A model generated the notes under the pieces. It worked only from the letters and a program-made list of their open reading frames with translations, searched no databases and was not told the DNA's origin. From the NCBI RefSeq assembly GCF_002591975.1, contig NZ_NVQE01000023.1, forward strand, positions 1 through 64,000: a stretch of 64,000 nt of DNA, read 5' to 3'. Positions 1 to 7,657 of this stretch are shown here, piece after piece. Position 1 is the stretch's first letter, and every line of letters begins with the position of its first letter. The translations under genes were made by a program, and so were the position numbers. The DNA comes from Mycobacterium neglectum. Lineage in GTDB: Bacteria > Actinomycetota > Actinomycetes > Mycobacteriales > Mycobacteriaceae.

Positions 1-120
1 GAAGTCGCCGCCGAACTCAACAACCGGCCCCGGAAACGCTACGACTTCGACAGCCCCGCCCAAGTCCTTGACCGGATACTCTCGGATCCGAAAACAACCA
101 CTGTTGCGATCAAACCTTGA
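1..120 (+). CDS. IS30-type transposase, C-terminal fragment (cut by window edge)
   Basis: The frame is open from base 1 and ends at TGA 118-120, giving 39 residues. It carries LNNRPRK...SPAQVLDRIL, the tail that follows the DDE catalytic core in IS30-family transposases (NxRPRKxLxxxTPAE...). The catalytic residues lie outside the window, so activity cannot be judged. The bases just after the stop should hold the right end of the element, but its inverted repeat cannot be confirmed without the left end. The next gene starts only about 50 bp downstream, so an insertion close to the bicupin promoter is likely. The alternative of a non-IS30 integrase tail is less likely given the motif. Confidence 0.7.
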   Translation, partial: EVAAELNNRPRKRYDFDSPAQVLDRILSDPKTTTVAIKP

Positions 121-173
121 ATCCGCCCGAGAAGACGTCTGCACAACGTCGATTTCGGCGCAAGCATGTGGCC

Positions 174-1235
174 ATGACCGCAGCACTCCAGACCCCCAGC
201 CTTCACGCCACCTCGTTGACCGACGGCGAAGTCGTCGAGCAGAACGACCTCGGATCGATCACGCGGGTCACCGCCGACACCTTCCCGATCCTGGCCGGCA
301 TGTCGATCAAGCGCATTGTCGTCAACCCCGGCGCGATGCGCACTCCACACTGGCATGCCAACTGCAACGAGCTAACCTACTGCGTCTCCGGCGCCTCGCT
401 GGTGTCGGTGCTCGACAGTTACAGCCGGTTTTCCAGTTTCACCGTCGGAGCCGGCGACATGTTTCACATCGACTCCGGGTCACTGCATCACATCGAGAAC
501 ATCGGCGAGCAGCCCGCCGAGTTCATTCTTGCGTTTCGCAGCGAGAGGCCCGAAGACTTCGGTCTGGCGGCGTCTTTCGGTGCGATGACCGATGCCGTGC
601 TGGGCAACACCTATGACCTACCCGCCGCCGACTTCGCCAAGATGCGCCGCGACACCACTGACCGCAAGTTCGCCGCGCGCGCCGCAAATCCCAACGTTCC
701 GTCGACTGCGCGGTTCGACGATCCGCACAAGTTCGCTGTCGAGGCGCAGAGCCCGGCGATCGGCGTCGCGGTCGGCTCGGCGCGGCTGGCGCGGGCTCAG
801 TATTGGCCAGCGCTGAAGGATCTGTCGATGTACTCGCTGCGGATCCGCGAAGACGGTATGCGTGAACCGCACTGGCATCCCATCACCGCCGAAATGGGCT
901 ACGTGCACACGGGTTCCGGCCGAATGACGGTGATGGACCCAGACGGCTCGCTCGACACCTACTACCTCAAGGAGGGCGACGTCTACTTCATCCCGCGCGC
1001 CTACCCGCACCACATCGAGGTCGTCGACACCCCCGACATTCACTTCGCGATCTTCTTCGACCAGCCCATGCCCGGCGACATCGGTTACCGCGCATCGGCG
1101 AGCGCCTACTCACGGGAAGTGCTGGCCGCGACGTTCAACATGCACATCGACGATCTGCCGGCCTTCCCGTTCACCAAGACCGACCCATTGATCGTCAACC
1201 GCTGCAATCCGGTCGACGCAATCAGCGAACGTTAG
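174..1235 (+). CDS. Bicupin (oxalate decarboxylase/germin-like cupin)
   Basis: The 353-residue protein holds two cupin domains. The first has PHWHANCNE near residue 60 and GDMFHI...LHHIEN near 95. The second has PHWHPITAE near 230 and GDVYFIPRAYPHHIE near 285. Each contains the His-x-His...Glu...His set that binds Mn or Fe in cupins, so both sites look intact. The layout resembles bacterial oxalate decarboxylase-type bicupins, but no residue here fixes the substrate. I chose ATG 174. The frame also opens at TTG 117, but that overlaps the upstream transposase stop and adds a basic stretch unlike a cupin N-terminus. No signal peptide is visible, so it is probably cytosolic. It stands alone, flanked by an IS remnant and an aquaporin. 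Confidence 0.8.
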   Translation: MTAALQTPSLHATSLTDGEVVEQNDLGSITRVTADTFPILAGMSIKRIVVNPGAMRTPHWHANCNELTYCVSGASLVSVLDSYSRFSSFTVGAGDMFHIDSGSLHHIENIGEQPAEFILAFRSERPEDFGLAASFGAMTDAVLGNTYDLPAADFAKMRRDTTDRKFAARAANPNVPSTARFDDPHKFAVEAQSPAIGVAVGSARLARAQYWPALKDLSMYSLRIREDGMREPHWHPITAEMGYVHTGSGRMTVMDPDGSLDTYYLKEGDVYFIPRAYPHHIEVVDTPDIHFAIFFDQPMPGDIGYRASASAYSREVLAATFNMHIDDLPAFPFTKTDPLIVNRCNPVDAISER

Positions 1236-1351
1236 ATCACGCCGCAGTCGCGTTGATTTCCATCGCGCCACGATTTGGACACAGTCACGTTGACCTGTGT
1301 GAATTCATGTCACCCTCACTGCACGGCGTCACACCAACGAAGGAGTCACGC

Positions 1352-2128
1352 ATGCGCGAGCCCACGATGCTGCACCGATTGGCGGCAGAGTTCATCGGAA
1401 CGTTCTGGCTTGTTCTCGGCGGCTGCGGCAGCGCGGTGTTCGCCGCCAAATTCGCCTCTGCGGACGGGGTGTCGCTGGGCATCGGGTTCCTGGGTGTCTC
1501 GCTCGCCTTCGGCCTGACGGTGCTGACGGGCGTGTACGCCTTCGGCACGATCTCCGGCGGCCACTTCAACCCCGCGGTAACGCTCGGCGCTGCACTGGCG
1601 CGTCGGGTGGAGTGGAAGGCGCTGCCCGCGTACTGGGTCACCCAGGTCATCGGCGGAGTGGTCGCCGGCGCGGTCATCTACATCATCGCCAAGGGCCAGG
1701 AAGGCTGGACCGCCACCGGCAACATGGCCGCCAACGGCTTCGGCGAGCACTCGCCGGGTGGCTATTCACTTGCCGCGGTCCTCATCGCCGAGGTGGTCCT
1801 GACGGGCATCTTCCTGCTGGTCATCCTCGGGTCCACCGACGACCGGGCACCGAAAGGGTTCGCGGGCTTGTCGATCGGCCTCACGCTGACGCTGATCCAC
1901 CTGATCTCGATTCCCATCTCGAACACGTCGGTCAACCCGGCGCGCTCGACTGCCGTCGCGTTCTTCAACGGCGACGGCGCACCGGTTCAACTCTGGGCGT
2001 TCTGGTTGGCGCCGCTCGTCGGTGCCGCGATCGCCGGCATCGCCTACCCGTTCCTGTTCGGCAGGAACGAGGAACTGGCCGACCGTCCGGTCCGCGACGA
2101 CGCCCTCGACGACTCCGCGGCCAGGTAA
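1352..2128 (+). CDS. aqpZ: Aquaporin Z-type water channel
   Basis: The 258-residue polytopic membrane protein has the two half-repeats of the MIP family. Each carries an NPA box: GHFNPAVT at about residues 71-78 and NTSVNPARS at about 191-199. His183 and Arg198 fit the narrow aromatic/arginine filter of water-selective AqpZ rather than the wider GlpF filter, so water transport is the expected role. Start ATG 1352 is chosen for the AAGGAG ribosome site 7 nt upstream. The frame extends upstream to 1253 but without a membrane-compatible sequence. A strong hairpin terminator follows the stop, so this is probably a single-gene transcript. Confidence 0.92.
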   Translation: MREPTMLHRLAAEFIGTFWLVLGGCGSAVFAAKFASADGVSLGIGFLGVSLAFGLTVLTGVYAFGTISGGHFNPAVTLGAALARRVEWKALPAYWVTQVIGGVVAGAVIYIIAKGQEGWTATGNMAANGFGEHSPGGYSLAAVLIAEVVLTGIFLLVILGSTDDRAPKGFAGLSIGLTLTLIHLISIPISNTSVNPARSTAVAFFNGDGAPVQLWAFWLAPLVGAAIAGIAYPFLFGRNEELADRPVRDDALDDSAAR

Positions 2129-2147
2129 GCCCAAACTCCCCTCGAGT

Positions 2148-2172
2148 CCCGGTGCGACATCGTCGCACCGGG
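2148..2172 (+). terminator. Rho-independent-type hairpin after aqpZ
   Basis: A perfect 11-bp stem (CCCGGTGCGAC / GTCGCACCGGG) with a 3-nt loop starts 19 bp after the aquaporin stop. It is followed by CTTGTTCGTT, a weak T-tract, as is common for mycobacterial terminators. Confidence 0.75.
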
Positions 2173-2252
2173 CTTGTTCGTTCGCCAAGAAACCTCCAAG
2201 ATCGGGTTCGCAAACTTCCTCTCGTCGAGACGAGACCGAGAGGAGATATCCG

Positions 2253-3149
2253 ATGAACGCAGTTCGTGCACTCAACCCTTGGTACATGCCAGGCCCGGGA
2301 GACTTCCTGCACCGCTCTGCGATGCACGGCCACACACCCGAGTGGTTCAACAACGGCGCCATCTTGCTGAACGCCGCACCGGGCGCCATGCCGTGGCTCG
2401 CGGCGATCAGTATCGTCGGATTGCTCCTCATCGCCGTCCTCCGCACAGTCCGTACGGGTCGATTCGGCGCTTCGCTTCGGCACTACGTGTGGCGGATCGT
2501 GGTCTCCCGATTCGGCGGACTCACGGTGATCGGCCATTGGCGTCACGTTGGCGGCTGCATCCTCGTGGCCAACCACAGCTCACACGCCGACACCGCCGCG
2601 CTCCTCGCGGCGCTGCCGCCCAGCGCGAAGCCGGTGTTCGTCGCGGCCGCTGACTACTGGTTCGACGTGCCGGTACGCCGCTTCGTGCTCACCAGCCTCG
2701 CCGGCGGTCTACCGGTGCGGCGGTCGGGCGGATCCTCCTACGCCGCGCTGGTCGCAGCGGTCAAGCCGGCGCTCACTGCGGGCCGCACCGTCGTGATCTA
2801 CCCGGAAGGCACCCGCAGCACCGACGGTCACATCGGCGAATTCCGTTCTGGTGCACTTCATTTGGCCAAGGAGTGCGGTGTGCCGATAGTCCCCGTCGCC
2901 CTGCTGGGCACGGCTGACGTGTTGCCGAAGGGCGGGCGCCTGACATCCAGCCCGATGGAGATCCGCATCGGTGAGCCGATGCACCCGAACGCTCTCACCG
3001 CGCAGGAATTGCGGCGCGAGGTGGTGGCGCTGCGCTACGGACGTCGTACACGGACGAACACGGGTACCCTGCGGCTGGTGCCAGCCACCGATCGTGTGGC
3101 GTTGGCACACAACGGATCTCGTCATGTGCCCCTGGCGGGAGTGGCTTAG
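2253..3149 (+). CDS. 1-acyl-glycerol-3-phosphate acyltransferase family (PlsC-like)
   Basis: The 298-residue protein has the acyltransferase blocks in order: NHSSHAD at residues 107-113 (the HX4D catalytic pair His108/Asp113), GGLPVRRSGG near 151-160 (block II) and YPEGTRS at 183-189 (block III). A hydrophobic helix spans about residues 46-64. It should transfer an acyl group to a lysophospholipid-type acceptor at the membrane. The first 32 residues (ALNPWY...F..R...HG..P..F) match the N-terminus of the next gene residue for residue without gaps at 12 positions. That leader is not part of the usual PlsC fold. Start ATG 2253 has AGGAG 8 nt upstream. It lies 9 bp before the CDP-alcohol phosphotransferase gene, so the two probably form a lipid-synthesis operon. 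Confidence 0.85.
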   Translation: MNAVRALNPWYMPGPGDFLHRSAMHGHTPEWFNNGAILLNAAPGAMPWLAAISIVGLLLIAVLRTVRTGRFGASLRHYVWRIVVSRFGGLTVIGHWRHVGGCILVANHSSHADTAALLAALPPSAKPVFVAAADYWFDVPVRRFVLTSLAGGLPVRRSGGSSYAALVAAVKPALTAGRTVVIYPEGTRSTDGHIGEFRSGALHLAKECGVPIVPVALLGTADVLPKGGRLTSSPMEIRIGEPMHPNALTAQELRREVVALRYGRRTRTNTGTLRLVPATDRVALAHNGSRHVPLAGVA

Positions 3150-3158
3150 GCCGATCCG

Positions 3159-3785
3159 ATGGACGGACTGTACGCACTCAAACCCTGGTATACCCAACGC
3201 CTGCGAGTCTTCATTCAGCGCGCTGAGATTCACGGCACGTCACCAGACGCCTTCACCGCGATCGGCGTCTTCGGCGCGGCGGCGGCCGCGATCAGCATAG
3301 CCGCCGGCTGGTGGCCACTGGCAGTGTTCTCGCTCGGGGTGCGGCTCGCCGGGGCCAACCTCGACGGCGCCGTCGCCCGAGCCAGGAAGGTCAGCCGGCC
3401 GTGGGGGTTCGCTCTGAACGAAATCGGCGACCGGGCATCGGATCTGCTGATGTTCTCCGGACTTGCGGTGTGGGCGGCGTATCAGGGCGGCCCCGGCATG
3501 AATTGGCTGTCGTGGCCGGTGATCTGGGTGCTCGTTGCCGCGTCGACGGCCACGCTGCCGACATTCGCGTCACTGGCGGCCGCAGGAGCGGGTGCGACCC
3601 GACGCAACGGCGGACCGTTCGGCAAAACCGAACGCTGCCTCGCCGTCATCGTGGCCGCCGCGGCACCGGCCGCCATCCCGACGGTCTGCGCGATGATCGT
3701 CATCGGATCCATGCTGACCGCAGGCCTACGACTGGCGAGCGCGCACCGTGAGCTCACGGAGCCAGGACGAATCCTGGCTGAGTGA
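3159..3785 (+). CDS. CDP-alcohol phosphatidyltransferase-like membrane protein with altered metal motif
   Basis: The 208-residue polytopic protein has the CDP-alcohol phosphotransferase framework LDGAVAR...PWGFALNEIGD at residues 68-91. Measured against D1xxD2GxxARx8GxxxD3xxxD4, D2 (Asp69), G70, A73-R74, G83 and D4 (Asp91, the presumed catalytic base) are present. D1 is Ala66 and D3 is Asn87, both normally metal-binding. The enzyme may therefore use a different metal geometry, or be a non-catalytic relative. It shares an N-terminal leader with the acyltransferase 9 bp upstream and is probably co-transcribed with it. Its stop at 3783-3785 directly abuts the stop of the convergent dps gene with no base between. 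Confidence 0.75.
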   Translation: MDGLYALKPWYTQRLRVFIQRAEIHGTSPDAFTAIGVFGAAAAAISIAAGWWPLAVFSLGVRLAGANLDGAVARARKVSRPWGFALNEIGDRASDLLMFSGLAVWAAYQGGPGMNWLSWPVIWVLVAASTATLPTFASLAAAGAGATRRNGGPFGKTERCLAVIVAAAAPAAIPTVCAMIVIGSMLTAGLRLASAHRELTEPGRILAE

Positions 3786-4343
3786 CTATTTGGCGGGTGC
3801 TTTCTTCTTCGCCCGGCTGGCCGCGGCCTTCTCGGTCTTGGCGCCCGCGTTGGACAGCTGCCCACCCGAGTTCTCCAGGTGCGCGCGGACAAACCACTGG
3901 AACTTCTCCAGCTCGCCCGCCTGGCTGATGAAAAGGTCTTGCGACACCAGGTCGAGATCATCGAGGCGGTCGATGCCCTTACGGAGGTCCTCGATCACGC
4001 CCGTGTAGACGAGATCAAGTGCCGCGAGGTGCGCCTGCACCGTGTCGCGGTTGACGGAGTAGTCATCCCAGGTGCGGTCCTTGATGATGGCTCCCGGCGT
4101 GCCAAGGGGCGACTTACCGAGCGCCGCGATGCGCTCTGCGACGTCGTCGGCATATCCACGCACCAGTTCGACCTGAGGGTCGATCATCTCGTGGACGCCG
4201 ATGAAGTTCGGCCCGACAACGTTCCAGTGCACGTGCTTGAGAGTCAGGTGTAGATCGTTGTACGCGCTCAGCGCCTTCTGCAGAATTTCAGCAACCTCGC
4301 TGCCCTGCTTGTCGGACAGGCCGGGGATGGTGAACGTAGTCAT
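3786..4343 (-). CDS. dps: DNA-binding protein from starved cells (Dps), ferroxidase
   Basis: The 185-residue ferritin-like protein has the intersubunit ferroxidase set His39, His51, Asp66 and Glu70 in the contexts LKHVHWN, GVHEMID and YADDVAE. The sequence is near that of M. smegmatis Dps1 as I remember it. It should assemble as a 12-mer that oxidises and stores iron and protects DNA. The C-terminal tail (about residues 165-185) is rich in Lys and Ala, the region that carries DNA binding in mycobacterial Dps. Start ATG 4341-4343 has an AGGAGC site 8 nt upstream. A SigF-like promoter lies about 40-60 bp upstream, which would fit stationary-phase induction. It converges with zero gap on the upstream lipid operon. 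Confidence 0.95.
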   Translation of the reverse strand: MTTFTIPGLSDKQGSEVAEILQKALSAYNDLHLTLKHVHWNVVGPNFIGVHEMIDPQVELVRGYADDVAERIAALGKSPLGTPGAIIKDRTWDDYSVNRDTVQAHLAALDLVYTGVIEDLRKGIDRLDDLDLVSQDLFISQAGELEKFQWFVRAHLENSGGQLSNAGAKTEKAAASRAKKKAPAK

Positions 4344-4380
4344 CAGTAGCTCCTTCGCATGATTGACTTCTCAGGCCGTG

Positions 4381-4404
4381 TACCCATCCCTACCGCAGAT
4401 AACC
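4381..4404 (-). promoter_or_regulatory. SigF-like promoter of dps
   Basis: On the minus strand GGTTA (4404-4400) and GGGTA (4385-4381) are separated by 14 nt. This resembles the mycobacterial sigma-F pattern GTTT - 15 to 17 nt - GGGTAT with a slightly short spacer. It lies 38 nt upstream of the dps start. Confidence 0.4.
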
Positions 4405-4420
4405 GTGCGTGCAAGCGGCG

Positions 4421-5332
4421 TCACATATCGGCAAGCTTCGGGATCGGCATACGCGGACCGAACCGCGGATTCGATCCCAGACCGCTGACTTCCAGCAGGC
4501 GAACCGCCCGATGACGGTGCGGGCGCATCGGCTCGAGAAGCTCGACCATTTCGGGGTCGTCAATGGGGTGCCCGAGCAGGCTCCAGCCGACCATCTTGGC
4601 CAAGTGGTAATCGCCGACTGACAACGCATCGGCGTCCCCGAATGCGCGCTGGGCGACCTCGGCCGCGGTCCACTCCCCGACGCCGGGCAGCGACATCAGT
4701 GCCGCGCGGGCGTGCTCCGCGGAGCGGCCGGTCAGGCGTTCCAGTGAGTCGGCTCGCTGCGCGCAACCCACGATCGTGCGTGCGCGGCCAGGGTCGACGT
4801 TGGCGAGGTGGAACTCCCACGACGGAATGCGCCGCCAGATTCCGCCGGGGGGCGGCACCCGCATGTGGGCAGGAGCAGGGCCGGGCGCGGGGGCACCGTA
4901 TTTGGTGACGAGCGTCCGCCAGGCCCGTCGGGCGTCCTTGCCATAGACCCGTTGTTCGAGCACCGCCGGGACGAGCGCTTCCAGCACCCGGTCGGTTCGG
5001 CCCAGCCGCAGGTGCGGCACGCGCCGAAGCGCGGCGGCGATGGTGGGCTCGACCGGAAGAAATCCCGATGTGTCATCGTCGCATCCGAGCTGGATCGGCA
5101 GCGTCTCGGTGAATTCCGTTGCGCCGCCGCCCCATGCCTCACATTCGACCGTGCCGGGTCCGGTCTTCGTGATGCGGGCGGTGACAGGTCCGCTGCGCAT
5201 GAGGCTGATACGCCAGATGGCCCCGTCCTCGGCGTCGTGATAACAAGGATCGGCGCGGCCACGGCGCAGCGGCGACAACGTCAGTCCCGGGCTGGCCGGC
5301 CCGTCGAATACGACGCTGACCGAGCTGTACAC
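4421..5332 (-). CDS. DNA-3-methyladenine glycosylase II-like (AlkA/HhH-GPD)
   Basis: The 303-residue protein carries a helix-hairpin-helix at residues 212-230 (SLPGVGEWTAAEVAQRAFG) followed by the catalytic Asp241 in SVGDYHLAKMVGW, the HhH-GPD arrangement of AlkA. An AlkA-like substrate helix sits near residue 121 (VPAVLEQRV). It should remove alkylated purines from DNA. The first 90 residues differ from E. coli AlkA. They suit the Rv0142 type found next to a DUF427 gene in mycobacteria, as I recall. The start is GTG 5332 because no ATG lies near, and the DUF427 stop is 9 bp upstream, so the two are co-transcribed. Confidence 0.8.
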   Translation of the reverse strand: MYSSVSVVFDGPASPGLTLSPLRRGRADPCYHDAEDGAIWRISLMRSGPVTARITKTGPGTVECEAWGGGATEFTETLPIQLGCDDDTSGFLPVEPTIAAALRRVPHLRLGRTDRVLEALVPAVLEQRVYGKDARRAWRTLVTKYGAPAPGPAPAHMRVPPPGGIWRRIPSWEFHLANVDPGRARTIVGCAQRADSLERLTGRSAEHARAALMSLPGVGEWTAAEVAQRAFGDADALSVGDYHLAKMVGWSLLGHPIDDPEMVELLEPMRPHRHRAVRLLEVSGLGSNPRFGPRMPIPKLADM

Positions 5333-5341
5333 CGCCTCAGA

Positions 5342-5716
5342 TTAGGCGACTGTGACGACAGCCTTGTCCGGATAGAAGGCCACATGCCCGCCGATCGCGG
5401 CCACGGCGGGAAACGGCTCGACATATGTCCAGATCGCGTCCTCGACCGTGTCCCCGGATCCGGTGACAACATGGAAGTAACTCGCTTCGCCCTTGAACGG
5501 GCAGTACGTCTCGGTGGTGCTGTCGCGCAGCGCCGACTGCACGACGTCATCCCTCGGGATGTACTGGACGGCGGGATACGTCGACTCCTGCAGGGTCAGC
5601 GCGTTGTCGGTGTCGGCCACGACCTCGCCGTTGACGCGAACGGTGACGTGCTTTCCGGTCGCTTCGACGGTGATCGGGTGTGTCTCAGAGGGCTGGAGTA
5701 CCGGTCGATCGCTCAT
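5342..5716 (-). CDS. DUF427 domain protein
   Basis: The 124-residue protein has the DUF427 signature YCPFKGEASYFHV at residues 71-83, preceded by RVNGEVVADT and YIPRDDV. The biochemical role of the family is not known to me. It is first in a two-gene operon with the AlkA-like glycosylase (9-bp gap), the Rv0140-Rv0142 association in M. tuberculosis as I remember it. Start ATG 5716 is supported by full coverage of the domain. It is divergent from the SRPBCC gene, with 59 bp between starts. Confidence 0.85.
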   Translation of the reverse strand: MSDRPVLQPSETHPITVEATGKHVTVRVNGEVVADTDNALTLQESTYPAVQYIPRDDVVQSALRDSTTETYCPFKGEASYFHVVTGSGDTVEDAIWTYVEPFPAVAAIGGHVAFYPDKAVVTVA

Positions 5717-5775
5717 GAACGAACCAACGTGGCAGTACGCCTCAGGATTCCTGTCCCGCTGACTACGATCGCGGG

Positions 5776-6246
5776 ATGACTCAACACGGGCCCGCCTCGG
5801 CAGCTGCTTCGACGGACATCGCAGCGGATCCGGCAGAGGTATACGCGCTGATCACCGACCTTCCGACGCTCGCAGCGCTCGCTGAGGAAGCCACCAAGAT
5901 GGAGTGGCACAAAGGCGACTGCGTCGCACCCGGCGCCGTCTTCAAGGGCCACAACCGGCAGGGCACCAAGAAGTGGACCACCACCTGCACCGTCACTCAC
6001 GCCGAGCCCGGGCGCGCGTTCGCCTTCGACGTGAAGAGCCTCGTCATCCCCGTGGCGCACTGGCGCTACGACATCACGGCCACCGACGCTGGCTGCACCG
6101 TCACCGAACGCACCTGGGACAAGCGTCCGGGGTGGTTCCGCACCCCTGCGGGTATCGCGACCGGCGTGCGTGACCGCGATACGGCCAACGCCAAGCACAT
6201 CAAGTTGACCCTGCAGCGACTGAAGGACAGGGCCGAGTCCGTCTAG
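5776..6246 (+). CDS. SRPBCC (START-like) ligand-binding protein
   Basis: The 156-residue protein opens with AASTDIAADPAEVYALITDLPTL, the first strand and helix of polyketide-cyclase/START-like SRPBCC folds. It ends with a long amphipathic helix (RDTANAKHIKLTLQRLKDR). Such proteins hold a hydrophobic ligand in a cavity, but nothing in the sequence identifies the ligand. No membrane segment or signal is visible. Its last codon lies in a CTAG tetramer whose opposite strand supplies the stop of the convergent FAD oxidase gene. Confidence 0.75.
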   Translation: MTQHGPASAAASTDIAADPAEVYALITDLPTLAALAEEATKMEWHKGDCVAPGAVFKGHNRQGTKKWTTTCTVTHAEPGRAFAFDVKSLVIPVAHWRYDITATDAGCTVTERTWDKRPGWFRTPAGIATGVRDRDTANAKHIKLTLQRLKDRAESV

Positions 6247-7616
6247 GGCCGGCCGGCGATCCGGTCGGCGACGACGGCAATCGGTGATGTCGACTTGCGC
6301 CCGCGCGCCTCGTGCCAGTCGGCGGCCTTGTACGCCAGATACATCCCGCGCACACCCAGCCATCGCAAGGGTTCGGGCTCCCAATCGCGCGAATGGTGCC
6401 CGACCCACGGCAGGTCGGTGAGCGGCGTCTGATGTCCGAGCACCAGGTCGGCCAGGGTGCGTCCGGCCAGGTTGGTCGCGGTGACGCCGTGGCCGACGTA
6501 CCCACCGGCGGCACCCAAACCCGTTGTCTTGTCGAAGGTTACGCATGCCTCCCAGTCCCGCGGGACGGCCAGCACACCACACCATGCATGGGCCACGGGG
6601 ATGTCGCGGACCTGCGGAAGCGCCGAATGCAGCACGGCAGTGAGATGTGCGATGGTGCGCTCGGGCACCTGCCCGTCGATATCAGTACGTGAGCCGAAGC
6701 GGTAGGGCACACTGCGCCCGCCGATGGCGATGCGATCGTCGACGGTGCGCTGAGCGTAGAAGAAGCCGTGCGCGGTATCGCCAAGAGTCTCGCGGCCCTC
6801 CCAACCGATCGTCTCCCAAATATCTTGGGGAATAGGCTCTGTCGCGATCATCGAACTGTTCATCGGCAGCCAGCGTCTTTTCAGCCCCGGCAGCGCGGAC
6901 GTGAAGCCTTCGGTGGCGCGCAGCACGACGGGTGCGCTCACGGTGCCCTGCACGGTCCCGACCCGTCCCGCGCGCAGTTCGTTGACCGGCGAGCGCTCGT
7001 AGATGTCGACGCCGAGTCGCTCGACTGTATCCGCCAGTCCCCGCACCAGCTGGGCCGGCTGCACCCGCGCGCAATGCGGGTTGTGGTAGGCCGACACCAC
7101 GCCGTCGAGCTTAATGCGTTGTGCTGAATCAGCTTTCGTCAGTGTGGTGATGCCGTCGATCCGCCAGCTGAGTTCTTCGGAGACTTCGTCGGCCAACCTC
7201 GACGCCTGGGCGCGGTTGCGGGCCACATGAAGTGTTCCGCCCTTGACGATGCCCGCATCGATGCCTTCGCGGCGGGCGACGTCGATGACCTCGTCCACGG
7301 AGTCGTTGAGGGCCTGCTGCCAGGCCAGCACGCGGTCGCGCCCGTAGCGCTTCGCCATCCGGTTGCGGTCACCAGGCACCAGCCCCGACAGCCATCCGCC
7401 GTTGCGGCCCGAGGCGCCGAACCCGGCGAATCGCGCCTCGAGCACGACGATCCGCAGCGACGGATCGGCCCGCTTCAGGTAGTACGCCGTCCACAATCCG
7501 GTGTAGCCGGCGCCGACGATGCACACATCGGCGTCCCGGTTGCCGGGCAGCGCCGCCCGCACGTCCGGAAGCTCGGCATACCAGGCCGAGATGCGGCCGT
7601 TGATCACGTGGGGCAC
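6243..7616 (-). CDS. FAD-dependent amine/amino-acid oxidase family (DadA/PuuB-like)
   Basis: The 457-residue protein has the dinucleotide-binding loop DVCIVGAGYTGLWTAYYL at about residues 30-47. The second FAD motif GASGRNGGWLSG sits near residue 68, and a C-terminal FAD contact AAGGYVGHGVTATNLAGRTLADL near 387. This is the DAO fold seen in gamma-glutamylputrescine oxidase and D-amino-acid dehydrogenases. It should oxidise a C-N bond, but the substrate is not deducible. The start is GTG 7616. An ATG lies only much further into the fold. It is divergent from the crotonase gene with 41 bp between starts, and shares a palindromic stop with the SRPBCC gene. Confidence 0.8.
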   Translation of the reverse strand: MPHVINGRISAWYAELPDVRAALPGNRDADVCIVGAGYTGLWTAYYLKRADPSLRIVVLEARFAGFGASGRNGGWLSGLVPGDRNRMAKRYGRDRVLAWQQALNDSVDEVIDVARREGIDAGIVKGGTLHVARNRAQASRLADEVSEELSWRIDGITTLTKADSAQRIKLDGVVSAYHNPHCARVQPAQLVRGLADTVERLGVDIYERSPVNELRAGRVGTVQGTVSAPVVLRATEGFTSALPGLKRRWLPMNSSMIATEPIPQDIWETIGWEGRETLGDTAHGFFYAQRTVDDRIAIGGRSVPYRFGSRTDIDGQVPERTIAHLTAVLHSALPQVRDIPVAHAWCGVLAVPRDWEACVTFDKTTGLGAAGGYVGHGVTATNLAGRTLADLVLGHQTPLTDLPWVGHHSRDWEPEPLRWLGVRGMYLAYKAADWHEARGRKSTSPIAVVADRIAGRP

Positions 7617-7657
7617 CGTCCGATTCTGGCAGGACGCCGCGGTGATGTAATCGGGAG

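Noticed and set aside
117..173. TTG 117 as bicupin start
   Set aside because: It would overlap the transposase stop and add a basic, cupin-unlike extension; ATG 174 is preferred.
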